Origin: Klebsormidium nitens
Lineage: Eukaryota > Streptophyta > Klebsormidiophyceae > Klebsormidiales > Klebsormidiaceae
DNA length: 64,000 nt
NCBI GenBank assembly: GCA_000708835.1
Contig: DF237210.1
Coordinates: forward strand, 56,703 to 120,702
Direction of reading: 5' to 3'
Positions 35,491 through 47,768 of this stretch are shown here, piece after piece. How positions within the stretch are numbered: the first letter of the stretch is position 1; each line of letters opens with the position of its first letter. The notes under the pieces are model-generated. The model was not told the origin of the DNA. It was given only the letters and a program-made list of their open reading frames with translations, and did not search any database. The translations under genes were made by a program, and so were the position numbers.

Positions 35491-37722
35491 CCTGGGTCTT
35501 CCGTTTTCTTTTTCGCCTGTGATGTTGTTTTTTTCCTTTACATTTTTTGGTGATTGAATCTCCTTTTCCTGGAGCTTCTGGGTTGTTGGTCAGCCTGTGA
35601 TTCCCGGCACAGTGGGAGCCTGTAAGTTCCGGGTGCATTTAGATGTACATGACCTCAGCAGGGGCGTTTTGAGGAGTAGCCTTGGGTCCTGCGCTGCACT
35701 CAGGTGGAATTGAGGTGTAGTTCGGCTGTTTCGATTGGACAGCGGGCTGGGATTAGAATGACAAGTGGTTTTGAAGGGTTTCTTTACACCAGGGCCTTAT
35801 CAGCGCCTGCACAGAAGGATTTGTCTGATCAAACTTGACGTGAGTATAATTAAGCTTCCTCTGCCGAATGGAGTTGTCCTATTTTTCGCAGGCCGGGTGG
35901 GCTTACGGTCCAGGGTCGATCTTTTGCCACCTCATCCTTTCTGTCGTATGCATTCCGTAAGTTTCGGTAGTACAATCTTGCAGTGCACGTGATCAAGGTC
36001 TTGAATCACCGTTGATCAAGACACATTACTCTCTATTTTGTCAACTGCAGCATGTATCTGACTGTAGCCTTTCGTTCGTGCAGTACGGATGCGAAAGGTG
36101 ACGAGGACGGCCGTTCGTTGGGACCGTGCCGAGAGACAAACGGCAGAAGGCCGGTAGGACGATCCTACTTGACGGATCACTGTTGTTCTTCGAGCACTGA
36201 ATCTGCGACCACAGTCTGATCAGGCATTCTAAAAAGATTTGGTGTCTCATTCTCCTATGTGACACAGCAGAAACATTGTGATTAACGTGCTGTGTTTGTC
36301 CGATGTGCTTTTTCCATATATATATATAAATCGATGGTTGTGGGAAACGCAACCACTGAATCCCAGGGTGATATTCTTTTGGCGGAAAGGTTTTCTAGAT
36401 TGTTTTATGTGAGATCCGTTACGATGTTCGCAACACTTGGATCATTGCCACCTGGGCAGGAAATTTCTTCAACATGCAGGCGTGCATCTGTATGACCTGG
36501 CAGCTGATTATGCAGTCTGCCGGACCTACATCCAATCCAGAATTGAATCAGTCATAGTGGATCAGCATGAACGATGTCAAGGATATGGCCGGGCGACAAT
36601 ATATACTCAGATCAAGCTTTGAGTCTGCGACTCTTTATTACTTGGCCAAAAGTTGTCCTCAAGCGCAGGCCCCAGCGTCTATCACACGCGTAACTGCAAT
36701 GAGCTGCCGGCATGCACACATGATCCGTTCCTTGACCCAGGTTTCTTTACGGCATGTACGGTAGTTCCAGGGCGCGCACTTGAGTGCGCAGCTGCTGGCT
36801 GTGGGGAAACGCGCAGCTGCTCAGTGGCCATCCGACGACTCAGCCGCGCGGGGCGCGCGGCCGCGGGCCTCAGGTCCAGTGACCGCAGCCGCTGAGCTGC
36901 AATGCAAGACTTGAACCGTACGATCCGGCAAATGTTGCACGATTGAGGGCTGTATTTTTGCTCGCGCACAATTGCTGACCTGATGCAGTTGCCTTTGTGT
37001 AGCGTGCTGCTGCCTCCTAGCCTCTAGGTACCGACACTGTACTTGTTCATATCTAGGTACTACCTACAGCTTGTACACTCTCAGCAGGCCTCGCCAGCTA
37101 GGTATTTTCCAGACAACTTTTATGCACTTCATTTCATTCAAAGCATTGCTCCTCGCTTACCAGCAAAGCCAAGGCCCATCAATCAGATCAGGATTGAAGT
37201 TGAAATTTCAAGATGAAGCTCTTTGTACTATGTAGCTGTGTAGGGGCTGTGAAGGTGACTGCACGCTTCGGGTGGTTTTCTTGAGTTGCAATGAGCAGAT
37301 TTACGAGCTCCTTGAAGCTTGCTGAGCAGTACGTTTCAGAAGGAGACACGGCAAGTGGTTTTGAGCGCTGAGCAATGAAACTCGATTGCTCGGGTTAGCT
37401 GCCCGCTACCCAACTTGTGGGCATTCGGGCATCCTCTAAAGAGTAGGAGCTGCAAAACGTCCGAGACGTTCTGGGCAGCTCTCAGAAGAAGAACTGTGGC
37501 CCACAGCTCTACCTTCCTATCCCCACGAACAGCGCGCACAGGAGTCACTTCTGAGTATCAAGTTGGCATATGCAACTTGCGACAACAACTTCTTCACGAA
37601 CCCACAACTTGCACGGATGCTCACAACTGAACACGAAAGAGTGTGTTTTTGATAAGGTAGCCACACATTTAGAGTGGGAAAGCAAGCATTGCCTCAGAGG
37701 GAGCGGTGCCTTGCAGCTCAAA
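35491..37722. other. Intergenic region upstream of CFAP91
   Basis: 2.2 kb between the MAU2 stop and the CFAP91 start. CTAGGTA occurs at 37024, 37053 and 37098. A TA run lies at 36318-36329. No supported coding frame. Confidence 0.45.
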
Positions 37723-40700
37723 ATGGGGGGCAACCGGGGGCCAGCTGAGGGGAGGGCCTATGATGTTCTCTACGGTAAGAGCACTTTCTCTTTAAAGTCC
37801 TTGGGATACTTTTCACATGGTTTGATTGGGTAGCCATCCCAATTCTTCTTTCACGAAAACTCCTCAAAACATCTTTTCGTGTCCCGTTCGCGCAATGCAA
37901 GCAGGAGGGCTTGTCACCTAAAGACAACGATAATTGTATCTTGACAACAGCATTATTTGAGGAGTCTTGCACTCAATCAGCTGCAACTATGCAGGTTCAT
38001 AATGGCAGCTCAGCAAGGCTAGATTGAGAGCGTCTGTCTCTTTCATGTCAGCGCTTTGCTCAGAATCAGCAAACTCGACGATTCCGAGCTTTTCCATTCC
38101 GCAGACCCTCTCTACACGGTCTCTGGGGCTCGGGACCACTATCGGCAGCAGGCGCAGAGTGCAGGCTACACTCTGGTAAGTACATAGCGCCCGTGCGCAA
38201 TGTGATATTCAGGGCCTGGTTTCATTCTCTGCGTTTTATTGCTGGAGCCATCGGAAGCTGTTGATTCAATGCTTTTAAGTTGGCATTATGGGGCAGTAGA
38301 ACATGCGGCGATGGGGCTGCTGATGTCACCTTGCCGCTCGCGAGCACGTTTCAACGTCCAGCCTGAGTGCAGAAGCCAATCTGCCTGCAGCCAGTGAGAG
38401 CTTTCGTATGTTGCAACCGTCTTTTGACACTCCAACTTCGTTTCCGGAGACAGGGCCACTAGGAGCGCTCCTGCTCCAGCAACCGGCAGCAGTCGGACCC
38501 TTGACAAATCGAATTTGTTTTGGGCGTTATAGAGCTGCCTGCCCTTTAAGATTGTCAAACATTCTAGGGCAGGGAGTTCTGAATTTTGCTCTCGAAGTAT
38601 GAAGTCTGGATAGGTCAGGGTTGGCAGCACCACTACTTCGCCAACTTCGATGGAAGGGAGACAACGTTGCTTGCCAGTCATGCCGCTGGCAGCTTGTCTG
38701 CAAGCGGCCAGATCGAGATTAAACGACCGCAGACAACGTCAGCAAAACCATCTCGTCAAAAAGCTGCCTCCCACCGCCTCCTCCGGTGGCCCGTGCGTTG
38801 CATCAAATTTGAAGAGTATTGTCGGTTCCCACACTTTGACTTTCGTCTTACCACCTTTGAAGCGATGTCTTCCTAATCTTCCACCTTTTGACGTACTGAC
38901 TTGCTTGACCACACAAGGGAAACTAGACGCATACACTTCACCACACTCCGCTGCTGGATCTTGGACTTCTACTTTCGACCTTTCTCTTGGAACATCGACT
39001 TCCCAAATCTGCAGTTTCAAAGCACTGGTGTCGCTTGATTATATACCAACCGATAGACCCCTTTCATTCTCCCACCCCTCTGCAGGAGAAGGTCCCCAAC
39101 TTCCCCAACTTCTTCTCGGAGGTCCCGACGTTCCCGGCCCAGAGCCTCCGGCTGAAAGCAGCCAACGACGTTCCGCCGTTTGTCCCTCGGGACTTCCGCC
39201 CCGACCAGCCGGCCCCGCACGAATTGCAGGGGCGCTCGACCAGCGGGAATGTGAGCCCTCATCAATGAAAAAGCATCGCAGATGGTTTGCAGGTTCAGGA
39301 ATCATGTTGTGGGTTGTGTCTAAGGATTTGTAGGACTCGGTTGAGTGCTGGGATACAGTATAGGACGCGAGATGAGTGTACACCTCCGAGGGTGCACAGT
39401 GGCTCAAGTGGTGCAATGGCGCGGAGTAACGCAGCTCATTGTCGTGACGGTAGCGGTGAAGTTTGCACGATGAGACGGAAAAGAAGGATTCGACGGGAGT
39501 GGAGTGTTGTTGCCTTTCGAAATAGTCATGGTCACAGCAAGCAACCAGAGAAATTGCGCCAACAGTCTGACCAGTTGAAATGATGACGAGGCGAAAGGCT
39601 CAGAGGGGTAGAGCTTGAGTAAATGTCAGGAGGGTCTACAACGAACAAGGCTTTCTGAAGAAGGGAGCTTCTCTTTGTAACGGAACCACATCCATTGTAA
39701 CGGAACCACATCCATTGTAACGGAAGCATCCAGCGAGACGCGTCAACTTCAAACCCTCAAATGAGTCGCAAGCGAGTCGGGGATGCTACATCAGGCGAGA
39801 CAAGAAGTGCTAGAATCGCCGAAGAGCCGCTCCCCGAAAGGGAACGGACCGAAGCGGGGAGTGCGAGCCCCACTAGCGAAGAGCCTGTTTCCTGCGGGGA
39901 TAGCTTTTACGCTACCGGAACAATAAAAGGTCATGGAAATCTAAAAGAACGTTTTCCTGGGTGCAGGTCAGCGGGGCCAACCTGGTGAAGTTTCTGCACC
40001 AGCCCCTGCTTTCCAAGGATGACGTGGCTGAGAACAGGTGAGAAAGAAGCGTCGAAACAGCGCAGTTTCCTCTCTCAGCGCTCCATTTGACGTCAGCAAA
40101 AAGCTCAAACAGATTCTGCAGCAAAGAAGCCGACATAAGACTAAGGCGCAGCCACGACTTTCCAAGTTTCATCGCGTTCGAGCCAGGCTAGGCTTCTGAG
40201 GTGAGGCGGTTGTCGAGTCCAGGCGACGTCCAGAGTGTTTCAGCTTTGCAACCCCTGTGGCCCTCTTTTTGGGAATCGTTCGCATGTCGAAAAGTCGGAT
40301 TTTGGAACACTCGAGTGGTCTGCTCACTCAGTGTGGTTTGCAGAGCCTATTATGCAACGTTCGAGCCGATGGGTCCATAACGAGATCCAGCAGTTTGCTC
40401 ACGACGATCAAAACGCCATGCTTTCCTTTTCAACGTGTGCGGATTTGCGACACCTCCCAAGTTGTACACCACCAGGTCTGCGGGATCTTGGTGCAGCCTC
40501 ATCTCCGATTTGAACCGCCTCCGGCAGCAATAGAACTACCATTCCCTTAAGCTCCTGATCAACACCATAAAATATAACCTTCAGTCCTGAAGGGCATAAC
40601 TTGCCAATCTTTTTATGATGCGCTAAACCTACAACCTGATTGTTTTGTAGGGCGCTCAGCACCGTCAAGTGCGCCACCCCCGCGCGGAGGCCCTCGTGAT

Positions 40701-43700
40701 CAATACGATAAAACAAGAAACTCAGTCCTGAAGCGCTGAAATTTATACCCTTGTCCTGAAGCGCTAAACTTAGAAACCTGGAATCTTGCAGGGCGCTCAG
40801 CACCGTCAGGTTCGCCATCCCCGCGCAGAGACCCCCCCCCAAGTTCCACGTTGAGTGCTTAACCGAGATATCTTCCCCTGACTTTTGAAACCCTAAACCA
40901 AACCAAGCAAAGTCGGGTTCTTGCAGGGCGCTCAGCACCGTCAAGTTCGCCACCCCCGCGCGGAGCCCCTCCCCCAAGTCGCGCGCCGCGTCGCGCGCCG
41001 CGGGCTTGGCCGCGGGGCCGCATTCGGTCACGGTCGGGACGCAGAGCGACTACCGGGAGAGCGAGGCGCAAACCGTGCCGTACACTCCGGATTACGTCAT
41101 CCCGGAGGGCGCGCCGGAGCCGGAGATCCTCGCGCTGCGGGAGCTGACGTATGGTGAGGTCACCATGAGCTTTGCGCGGAATAGCTTGGCGCTTTTCAGT
41201 CTGTTGTTCTTCGTGACACAGCCACGAACAGTGAGCCCGATTTGTGCGGCAACTCGCGGCTGTCTCTCAAAATCGTTTTTTGACAGGTTCGTGTCTCCTG
41301 TTAAAATCGCAAGCGCTTAAAAACGTCTTTCACCTTGAGAAGAGGGTTCCTTTGACTGCAATTCTCTTACGCGGCCAATCGGTTGTCTCAAAGCGCTAAA
41401 ACGAATCTGGTGGTGTCTCAAAGATGTTGGCTTTCCGCTCAGGCTCCGGCCTTCCGGCTGGCGCGGCCGCCGTGGCCCTGGTCGACAAGATGCGGCTCAA
41501 GCGCGAGTTCGAGGCGACCCTTCCGCCGCTCTCCGGAACGGAACAGGAGCTGGCGGTACGGAAGCGGATGATGGAGGCCTGGGAGCGCCAGGAGTGGGCC
41601 GACAGGGAGGCCGGCATCGCACAGTGAGCTAAAAAGCGCATTAAGTCCGGCTCAAGCGATTCTTATACTGATCAAAGCCCTCGATTCTTTTTCCGCTTTC
41701 CGCTTGGCCGCCGGAAAGGTTTTACGACTGCATATTTGACGCTGACAGCAAGAAGTGTTGTGTTCTGAAAAATCTGTTTGCCCGCAAGATTGTGTCCGTC
41801 AGTCTTTTCGAGATTTGCAATTTTGAAATTACGTCTTTTGGAAGAAGCCGCAGAATTGCTCGGAAACGTAAGCTCTCACAAGGAACGGATGGCTGTACAG
41901 AGTATTGAAAAGCACGTGCATCTCCCTTTCGACATTCTCTGTTCCGTAACAAGCAGAGTCATAAGGAAGATCGTGCATTACAAAGATACTTGACGTCAGG
42001 CGTCAAGATAGCTAATGATGTAAATGCAAGAACGTCATTGTTTTACCTTCGCAGGGCTCAGGAGGACCGTCTGGCTTCTCTGGGTTTGAAACAAGCTGAG
42101 TCGGGAGGAGAATCGTGCATTTACAGCGATGCTTTGACACCAGGCGTTAAGACCGCTGAGAATGTAAATGCACGAACGTCCATGCCTTGCCTTGGCAGGG
42201 CTCAGGAGGACCGCTTGCGAAAATGACGATGAAGCGCCTGAGAAACGGAGCCGTCCGGCGCCGGCGAGTCGAGGGACGGAACGGAAGCGGAGGAGTCCTA
42301 GGGTTTACGGCGCGAACAGTCGGGGTGCATGAACTTGATTCTTTTCTTCTTTTGCAGGGCGCAGGAGGACCGGTTGGCGTCCATGGTCGCCGCGATCGAG
42401 CAGCGCGAGGCGGCGCGCGAGCAGGAGATTCGGCGCAAGATGGAGGGGCTGAAGGCGACCAAGGACGCCGAGCGGAGCAAGGCGCTGGCGGGGATCCAGA
42501 AGAAGCGCATCCAGACAATGAGGAAGCTGACGCAAGCCCGCACGCAAGGCGAGAAGGTATGAGGAGAGCGATGAAAATTTCAAGTAATCTGGATATCAAG
42601 CTGAAATTTCCGCCAACTCGGAGACTCAGAAGCAAGCGGGGTGGTTGCTATTCCCACGAGATGGTTGTTATTCAATCGATAACAACGTGCCCTTCAAAAA
42701 TGAAAGACGCAAGGCGCAAGAATGCGGCGAAGCAGTCGAGCGGGTCGGGAGCGTGAAGAAACACGAAATTCATCGGAGAATGCTCCCGACATTGTCAGAA
42801 ACTTGGGCAGACAAAGAGCAACAGAAAGTATATGCTTTTTCTCGAGAGAAAAATGCTTCCAACCACCACCCTTAGCAGGTCGTGTCGTCATCCTAAGCTT
42901 GCTTCTCTCCTCTTGTCGGCAGAGTCTCACTAAATGTGACATTGTTTGGAGAGTAGAGCTGCAACGAGATTAGCCCTCATTTTGATAAGCTTCTCGAACA
43001 CGCCCCTTAGCAGGTCGGACTACGATGTTAAGCTTGCTTCTCCTTTCGACTTTGCAGAGCCTCACGAACCGGGAAATCGTAAGGAATAGAGCAGCAAATC
43101 TCTCAGCGTACTATTCAGTAACACTCGTCGAGCCCAAAGCGATTTATGTCGTGATCCCAAAGCTCCTTTCTCCTTTCGGAACCGCAGAGCCTCACAAAGC
43201 GCGACATCGCTAAGAGGGTAGAGTGGCAACGATACCCATCCTCGTCACGACCCTTACCAGGTCATCTTCTTGATCAAAAGCCTGCTTCTCGCTTCTCATG
43301 TGCAGAGCCTCACGAAGCGTGACATCATCGAGGAGTACGCGGACTACGGCTCGCGCGTGTACGCGCCCATCACGCGCGCGGGCGCGGCCCTGACCGGTAA
43401 AGGCCTCGAGATTAACTCCGCGGTCGTCGAGCCGGCGTCGCTGCCAGGTGCGTAAATTGGACGAAGCAATCGAAAAGAGCCTTCTTTCTGTTTGAAAAAT
43501 CAAGGTAGTGAGTCTTGGAGGGCAAGTGGCTACTTTGAGAGGACGGGTGTCTAGAGAAAGCAACAGAACTTGCGTCTTATAAAGTTTTTTGTCTTCGTAC
43601 ATGAGACTCGACATGTTGCAGAAAAGATAGTGGAAAGCAAGATTTCAGGAGGTGGTGAGCCATTCGCAGGGAACAATTATACAACAGGCCCTCCTTTTCA

Positions 43701-46700
43701 GAGCATGATTCCTTCTAAAGTCTCTTTCAACCATTTCGGGGGCCTATATTGACCATTCGTTTCTGCACTAAAGCGAAGTCCATCCGACGTCATGCTGACG
43801 TCACCGACGGCCAATCGCGCGCAGGCGTGGCGCACCTGGAGCGTAGCCTGTCCCGGAAGACCCTCCCGCGGGTCACGTCACCCAACGCGTCCACGAAGAA
43901 GCTGAGCCTGGTGGACGCGCGCGAGCAGTCGACCACGCGCGCGCAGCTGAAGCACATCGACAACCTGCTGCAGACGTCCAAGACCATGGTGCGCGCGCGC
44001 GCTCTGTTTCTTGCTGTTTTGTTTTCCCTCTTAGGAGCCAGCATCCCCTGCCATCACGTCCGCTTCTTGAGGGCATGAGAGTTCAGTCCATCCGAACTTT
44101 CATAAAGTTCTGCGAAAGAGGACGCTTCATATCCTTTTTTGGAGAGTGAAGGACTCACAGCGAAAAGTTTCCGATGCAAACTTGAGCTTCTGCTCCTTTG
44201 TCTAGTTCGAGCCCCTTTCTTCTGACGTGTAAAACAGAAGATACAACTTGTTAAATTGCAATGGATCTTCCACATTGTTTGAAAATCGTGCCTCCAATGA
44301 CAAGTCTGGACTGAATGTTATCGAGCTCCTGGCGTCGTCCATCTTTTTTGACGGGCCTTAAGCGCACGGTCTCCCGAATCCGTAACTGCTTCGATCCTCG
44401 AGAAGATTCGTAAGCTAGGCAACCGCAATGAAACCATTCCATACATAAGCTGCCCTTTCTGGTTTCGTTGTACCCCATTCTGAACAACACTCGCCAGCGT
44501 GACCCCTCTCTCGGGATGCGGCCGCCACGCCTGAGCTGAAAGACTCGTTCATGAGACGAAGTGGAAGTACGTGGCGGGCCAAGAAGAGACCGCCAACTGC
44601 TTTCTAAACGAAGTCCGTATCACTGGAACCCAAAGGACAACGAATGGCAGCAACTGCAGAGTCTGTCATAGATGCACCTCATCCTTTCCGACAAGGCCAT
44701 GAGCAACCTCATCAGAAAACTTGATCAACGGCTCCTTTCTTCGCGCAGTCGAACGGGACGCGCGGGATGGGCGACGCGTGGCCGTGCCCGTTGGACGCCA
44801 ACGAGGAGGCGGCGCGGCTCGCCAAGACGCGCGCGCGCGCTCCCTCGCTGCGGCTGCGCAAGAAGCCCACCGGCCGCGTCGCGCCGCCCGTCGAGAACGA
44901 GGAGCAGCGCGCGCGCAGGAAGAGGTGAGCGAGGGTTTTAGGGTTTGGCGAAACTTGCCTTGAGTGTTGACGAAGCACCGTTACCAGTGGGATCGCTGTT
45001 TCAGGGTCTTCTGAAGCTGACCGCAACCCTCTGAGAGGTAGCGCACAATTGTGAGTAGTCGAGTTGAGTCATCCCCCAAGGTCTTCTCAAGAGCCAGTTC
45101 TTTTGAAAGCCTTCAGATAGGCGTCCAGACACGAAAGAGGCTTCTTTCTCCTTGAACCGTTTCATTCTTGATTTCGAGCGTTTTGCAGACGTCCGAATCT
45201 ACTTCTCCAGCCGTGTCCTTTGCGCACTATAAAATGCTCTCGGCTCCTCAGACATTGCATCTCGAGAGCCTTAACCCGCTCCGTTCTTCCTCCAGGCGCC
45301 GCGCGATCATCTTCCTCCAGAGCCTCATCCGCGGCCGTGCCGCGCAGGCCGCGATGTTCGAGACGCGCGCGCGGCTCCAAACCCTTGTTACCGAGCTGCA
45401 GGCGGCCGCCCAACCGGTGGGGGATCCCTCGCCGGTGACGTCAGAGGCGGGTCTGCCGACCGGGATAGTTGTACCGGGGCCCTCAGTCACTCTGGAGGCG
45501 ATCAAAGACGAGATGCTTGGGGCGGTTCTGGGCGACATGATGAGTGTTCTGACCGTTGAAGACGTCGCCCAAAGGCGCGCGAAGTTGCGGGAGATTGAGG
45601 CGGCGCATGGTAAGGAGCCCACTCGGCTGCGGAAGAAATGATCGGAGCCTGTAACTAGGGTGATTATTCCAGACCCCAATCGTCGCTTGAAGTTTGGTTT
45701 ACCATTTACCGATCGTCGCTTGAAGTTTGGTTTACCATTTACCGGCGGGCGACTCGGCAGTCAGCGGATCTTGGAGTGGTTATCAGGCAGCGTCAAGTAT
45801 GTCAAGCCGCTGAAATTCCTCCGTAATCGTACAGGCAATTAGATTTCACAGGCTGAAAAACAAATGCATATAAATGGAAAGCCGACTCTCAAAAAAACTA
45901 TGAACAGTCATGAATAAAGCCCCCGTCCAACGATGGTTTGTACTTCTGGCAGCTCGGCGGGCTGAAGAGCAGCTTTTCAGGGAATTGGACTGGCTCTGAA
46001 GCGCAACAGACCCTGCACAAGCAAATCCGCCCATACTTTGCAATCTCAAGCCTCTCGCTCTATCTGATACCGAGAAGAGTCTGCTGACATCGTTTCTTTC
46101 TTCCTGCTCCCCAGTTGAGAACCAGGCGCGCATTCTGAGAGAGGAGCAAGAAGCCCGCGAGCGTATGCTCCGGGGGCCAGAATTGCCGCCGGACGAGACC
46201 CCCCTCGACGAAGAGAAAGAGCACTTGGCGGACGGCGGGGCAGGTTCGAAGAAGCACGGGCACCATAAGCACGGAAGCGGCGGCCATAAGCACAGGGAGC
46301 ACGGGCATAAGCACAGGAAGCATGGTCATAAGCACGGCGAAGCTTCTCATAAGCGGGAAGAAGATGGATCTAGAGAAGGCGAGGAAGCCCATGGCCACGG
46401 TCACAAGGATGGAGGACACCGCCATAAGCGCGGAGAAGACATGCATAAGCACGGCGAGCACGGCCATAAGCACCGAGAGAACGGACATAAGCTCCAAGCG
46501 AATGAGGGAGAGGATACACATACGAACTCAGATCTGGGCGAAGGAGGCCCAACGCAAGGTGACGGCATTGGGAGAACCAGTGACGTCAGAAGGACTAGCG
46601 GAGCAACTCTTGGGAATGATTCTTTCCGTTCAGAAGGAGGAGACGGAAGCCATCGAGAGGATGCTGACGACATGCTTGCGTCACCAGAGAAGGGGAGGGA

Positions 46701-47768
46701 CGGCGGAGAGATGGTCCCGCAGAGAGGCAGGATGCATGGCGCTAAGAGCAAATTCAAAAAGAAGGTGAAGGCAGACGGCAGGAAGGGTGACGGCCGTTCC
46801 GCTGGTTCCGTGCGCCAAGACCGGAAAAGCTCCTTTGTAAAGTGGGCCGACACGGGTTACTCTGAAGTCGGACGAGGCGCTGCGGATGAAGGGAAAGCCG
46901 CGACAGACATGGGAGGTGAAGCCAAACCGACGGAAGAGGAAGGCGGAAGGACAGCGGAACGGAACGAAACAAGGGCGGAGGGAGAGGCGGCTTTTGAGCA
47001 GCAAGAGAGTGACGAGTACGGGGAGGAGTCTGGTTCAGGAAGCGACACCGGATCAGAAACGGAAGGAACGGAATCGGAAGGCGAGTCTTCGGCAGGTGAG
47101 AATCAGGACAGTTTGTTTGATCCAAGAACCATACGGGAACCAACGGAAAAGATGCTCCAGAATGCAACTTGCTCCGCCTCAGATGTGATACTCTCGGCTC
47201 ATTCATGGTGTTGCCAGGTTGACGTCTAACATTGGGTCTCCAACGCTTCTTTCGAAGTCTCTTGCAACATTTGTACTGGTGCTTGGAATCGCGCCGTCGT
47301 TCCAGACAAAGACCCTGAACGCCTTCTTCTCCTACGCGCTAAGCTAGTTACTTCGCTACCTTGCATCTACCAATCAACTCCTTGAAATCTCAGCTGATTG
47401 GACATGACGGGCCGACCCGTTGCATCAAATACTACGCAGCTAAGATTTGTTTTAACCATTCTCAAGGATGGCCTCGTTTTTCCTCAGGTTCGTACTCGGA
47501 TGAAGAGGAGTCCGCGGGCGCCGGGTACGGAACGGAGGATACCGCGGACGCCGGAAACGGATCGGCGGACGGAGCAGCCGACCACGAGGCGGGACACGCG
47601 CCCGCGAAAGCGCGCGCGAAGCGGCCGCCCCACGGGACGCCACGCCGCCCCGCTTGGGCTGACGTGGACCCGGAAGTCGGCGCCGCGGCCGCGACGCGCA
47701 TCCAAGCGCACTTGCGGGGGCACCAGGATCGGCAGCTGGTGGCGCGCATGAGGTTGGGGAGTACTTAG
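37723..47768 (+). CDS. CFAP91: CFAP91 (FAP91/AAT-1/MAATS1), axonemal spoke-associated protein (13 exons)
   Basis: Exons: 37723-37774, 38105-38175, 39086-39250, 39967-40037, 40927-41153, 41443-41623, 42358-42556, 43306-43447, 43825-43988, 44749-44924, 45296-45609, 46115-47095, 47488-47768. Phases match, giving 1007 aa. Family landmarks appear in order: YDVLYDPLYTVSGARDH near the N-terminus, GTQSDYRESEAQT and PDYVIPE, LRELTYGSGLPAG, MMEAWERQEWADREAGIA, IIEEYADYGSRVYAP, and an IQ-like IIFLQSLIRGRAAQ. CFAP91 bridges radial spoke bases and calmodulin-containing complexes on the axonemal doublet, so this organism should build motile flagella at some stage. The C-terminal 980-bp exon is a histidine/lysine then acidic insertion, followed by a second IQ-like motif (TRIQAHLRGH). 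Introns 4, 6 and 7 carry ladders of decayed exon starts. Confidence 0.9.
39676..39725. repeat. 20-bp tandem repeat
   Basis: About 2.5 copies of TGTAACGGAACCACATCCAT in CFAP91 intron 3. Confidence 0.8.
40560..40975 (+). repeat. Three-step ladder at CFAP91 exon 5 acceptor
   Basis: The sequence (T)TGTAG or TGCAG followed by GGCGCTCAGCACCGTCAAG begins exon-like copies at 40651, 40792 and 40927 (the real exon), spaced 141 and 135 bp. Upstream intron sequence (CAGTCCTGAAG, GCGCTAAAC) is copied with it. The second copy still has a usable CAG acceptor but reads into a stop codon. Confidence 0.85.
41980..42400 (+). repeat. Three-step ladder at CFAP91 exon 7 acceptor
   Basis: GCAG followed by GGCTCAGGAGGACCG or GGCGCAGGAGGACCG occurs with first exon base at 42055, 42199 and 42358. 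Intron parts (GTAAATGCA, GAACGTC, GGCGT) are also copied. Only the last copy continues into the coiled-coil exon. Confidence 0.85.
42890..43330 (+). repeat. Four-step ladder at CFAP91 exon 8 acceptor
   Basis: CAG followed by AGCCTCACGAAGCGTGACATC or a close variant begins at 42923, 43058, 43188 and 43306 (the real exon), spaced 135, 130 and 118 bp. The intron blocks CCTTAGCAGGTC and AAGCTTGCTTCTC are copied too. The copy at 42923 is the most diverged. Confidence 0.88.
45679..45743. repeat. 33-bp tandem duplication
   Basis: Two nearly identical adjacent copies of a unit starting ATCGTCGCTTGAAGTTTGG in CFAP91 intron 11. Confidence 0.8.
46230..46510 (+). repeat. Degenerate repeats encoding His/Lys-rich tract
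   Basis: Imperfect CATAAGCAC-based repeats within CFAP91 exon 12 encode a run of HKHG, HKHR and HKHGE motifs over about 90 residues. The frame is maintained throughout. Confidence 0.8.

Noticed and set aside
38650-39333. 227-codon plus-strand frame
   Set aside because: It overlaps CFAP91 exon 3 in a different frame. The exon 3 frame matches the CFAP91 family and neighbouring phases.
42890-43330. CRISPR-like spaced repeats
   Set aside because: The units are copies of an exon start in a eukaryotic intron, with decaying rather than constant repeats and no unique spacers.
45296-45641. CFAP91 ending at the stop codon at 45639-45641
   Set aside because: A good donor at 45609 joins in phase to 46115, continuing with charged coding sequence and a second IQ-like motif. 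The early stop remains a possible isoform.
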